Below, piece after piece: positions 62,634 through 64,000 of a stretch of 64,000 nt of DNA. The position numbers were made by a program, and so were the translations under genes. Source of the stretch: Dryococelus australis (lineage: Eukaryota > Arthropoda > Insecta > Phasmatodea > Phasmatidae). The notes below the pieces were generated by a model. The model was not told where the DNA came from and did not search any database. It saw only the letters and a program-made list of their open reading frames with translations. The first letter of the stretch is position 1; the number at the start of each line of letters is the position of its first letter. The stretch covers positions 171,702,332 through 171,766,331 of the forward strand of contig CM056998.1 of the NCBI GenBank assembly GCA_029891345.1. Reading direction: 5' to 3'.

Positions 62634-63691
62634 GTGGATCCTGAATGTATCAGTATTAACGCTGACATTGATGCTGGGAAAGGAGGTCGGTATGAGATCT
62701 GTAAAGGCCTCGTAGGACATAGTGAACCCAAAACTCGAAGGTTTTTTTTTGTGCCCAAGGTACTGCGGGGGTCAATTTATCAGTATTATCACAACACATA
62801 TTTTGGTGGGCATTTGGGTCAGGACAAAAACAGTCGCCCGCATTAAGGGGATTTTTTTTTATAGCCAGGTATGGTCAAGGAAATTAAATATTGGGTGAAA
62901 GAGTTTGGGGATTGCCAAAAGGCGAAACCTCGTAATGCGAAGATTCAAAATCCCTATAGTGCTACTGTCGCCATGTTGCATTGGATGTTTTTGGTCCCTT
63001 GCCCAGAACAAAAGCTGGGTTTTCTTCAATATTAGTTGCTGTTGACAGTTTTAGCAAATTTGTCCCCCCCCCCCCAATTACGTTCTATGAAATCTTCCGA
63101 AATTTGCAAAATTATATGTTCGCACCTCTTTCCGATTTTCGGGTCAAAGGCCCATTTGGTGACAGATAATGCCACTTACTTCATTTCTGCTAAAAGGAAA
63201 AATTTTGCCTTTACTTGGGGTATAAAGTTAGTGCAGACCACTCCCTATTGCCCTAAGGCTAATTTAGTTGAGAACACTATAATCGTAATCTGAAGGTAGC
63301 GTTAAGGGCCTTCCGAACAGGAACTCAAAAGGATTGGGATTTAGCCCTGTATCAACTATCTCTAACATTGAATAATGTTGTCAGTAGTTCAACGAGGAAA
63401 GTGCCCGCCGAATCATTTTTCAGAAGTCTTTTTCATGCATTGACTAACACTTGGAGTCTTCATGAGTTTTTCTGGGAAGCAATCAATAAGAAAGATCTAA
63501 ACGAGGTTTGGGAGGATACCACCCAAAACCTTAAGAAGTACCATTCTAAGTTAGCTTGTAGGGCAACTTATCATAGTGATACAGTTACTTTGAAAGTGGG
63601 TGACAAAGTGTATCTTGATGCCCACTTTTTGAGCAATAAGCTGCTCAATTCAGTTCCGAATTGGCATCCAAGTACACAGGTATATTTATAA
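62634..63691 (+). pseudogene. Gypsy integrase region
   Basis: The zinc-binding N-terminus is recognisable (YYHNTYFGGHLGQDK, then KEFGDCQKAK), but the first of the two cysteines is replaced by Phe. The catalytic core keeps all three acidic positions across frames: MDVFGPLPRTKAG at 62981, VTDNATYFISAKR near 63157-63195, and PKANLVENT near 63251-63277. The C-terminal part continues with ALYQLSLTLNNVVSSSTRKV and a beta-rich tail (KVGDKVYLDAHF). It is broken by frameshifts between 62845 and 63300. Confidence 0.85.
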
Positions 63692-64000
63692 TAAAGCATT
63701 TTCTCTCACCTGTTACTGTTTTGTTGGAGGATATGAATAATCCGGGGAGCTTAAATAAGGCTCATGTGACTCAAGTAAAATTAAGTACCTTAAAGTAGAG
63801 GATAGTAATTTGAAAGCACTGGAATGTAACGTTCTGCGTAAGGTTCAGTTGTTACGTTAGGTTTCTTGTATCTTGTGTAATTTTTAAGGTTTATGTATTT
63901 GTGTAATCATCATCGTCATGTGTTTCATATCAACAAGGTTCTTGTTTGTTTAGTTTTAAGATTGTGGGGAATGTCCAGTAGTCTCCCCTTCTCCACCCAT

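Larger units (their letters stand above)
59516..63971 (+). mobile_element. Ty3/gypsy retrotransposon internal region (decayed)
   Basis: Gag, nucleocapsid knuckles, protease, RT, RNase H and integrase occur in the standard Ty3/gypsy order on the plus strand, spread over several frames. A purine-rich run (GTGGGGA) at 63964-63970 followed by TGTCCAG at 63972 could be the polypurine tract and the start of the 3' LTR, cut by the window end. Homopolymers (T-tract at 60134-60152, C-tract at 63065) account for some of the frame breaks. Confidence 0.85.

Overview
The window looks like intergenic DNA from a large, repeat-rich arthropod genome, probably an insect. The base composition is AT-rich. Nearly every coding-like stretch is a decayed transposable-element gene: two Ty3/gypsy elements, one Tc1-like and one mariner-like transposase, and a P-element/THAP9-like transposase. 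There are also tRNA-derived SINEs, several MITE families and tandem repeats. I found no host protein gene, true tRNA, rRNA or CRISPR array that I could support. The insect assignment is inference from the transposon types and is not diagnostic of a species.

Layout. 1-9.1 kb: a truncated LTR-like repeat, three copies of a tRNA-derived SINE and several MITEs with GGCTGTTCAC termini. 9-12.9 kb: unassigned DNA with one CpG-rich patch. 12.97-15.25 kb (minus): a broken P-element/THAP9-like transposase that keeps an apparent splice acceptor. 15.3-19.8 kb: AT-rich, with one copy of a second SINE family. 19.8-22.24 kb: two adjacent MITEs, one split by a 1.78-kb TA-flanked DNA element. 25.0-26.1 kb (minus): a broken replication-initiator (Rep-like, HUH plus SF3 helicase) gene, most simply an endogenised relative of CRESS-DNA virus Reps. 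27.4-30.9 kb: a 3.3-kb TIR element carrying a nested MITE, bracketed by a 17-bp perfect inverted repeat. 30.93-31.02 kb: two back-to-back palindromes. 32.1-34.35 kb: a second LTR-like copy containing two nested insertions. 34.5-35.65 kb: tandem repeats built around a tRNA B-box-like motif.

35.6-41.2 kb is AT-rich DNA with one SINE. 41.25-46.82 kb is a mariner-like element with TIRs of about 340 bp, whose transposase is split by about 3.3 kb containing a 204-bp tandem repeat. 46.86-47.92 kb is a complete-ended but internally deleted Tc1-like element. 50.2-51.9 kb is a degenerate tandem repeat with a period of about 275 bp. 54.06-56.26 kb (minus) is a gypsy gag-pol remnant. 59.5 kb to the window end (plus) is a second, longer gypsy gag-pol with recognisable gag, two zinc knuckles, protease, RT/RNase H and integrase, all interrupted by stops and frameshifts.

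The genes do not form a pathway. The window is a record of successive insertions, and several relative ages can be read from nesting. The observations most worth checking are the Rep-like relic, the B-box minisatellite, the double palindrome beside the 3.3-kb element, and the satellite-bearing interruption of the mariner-like element.
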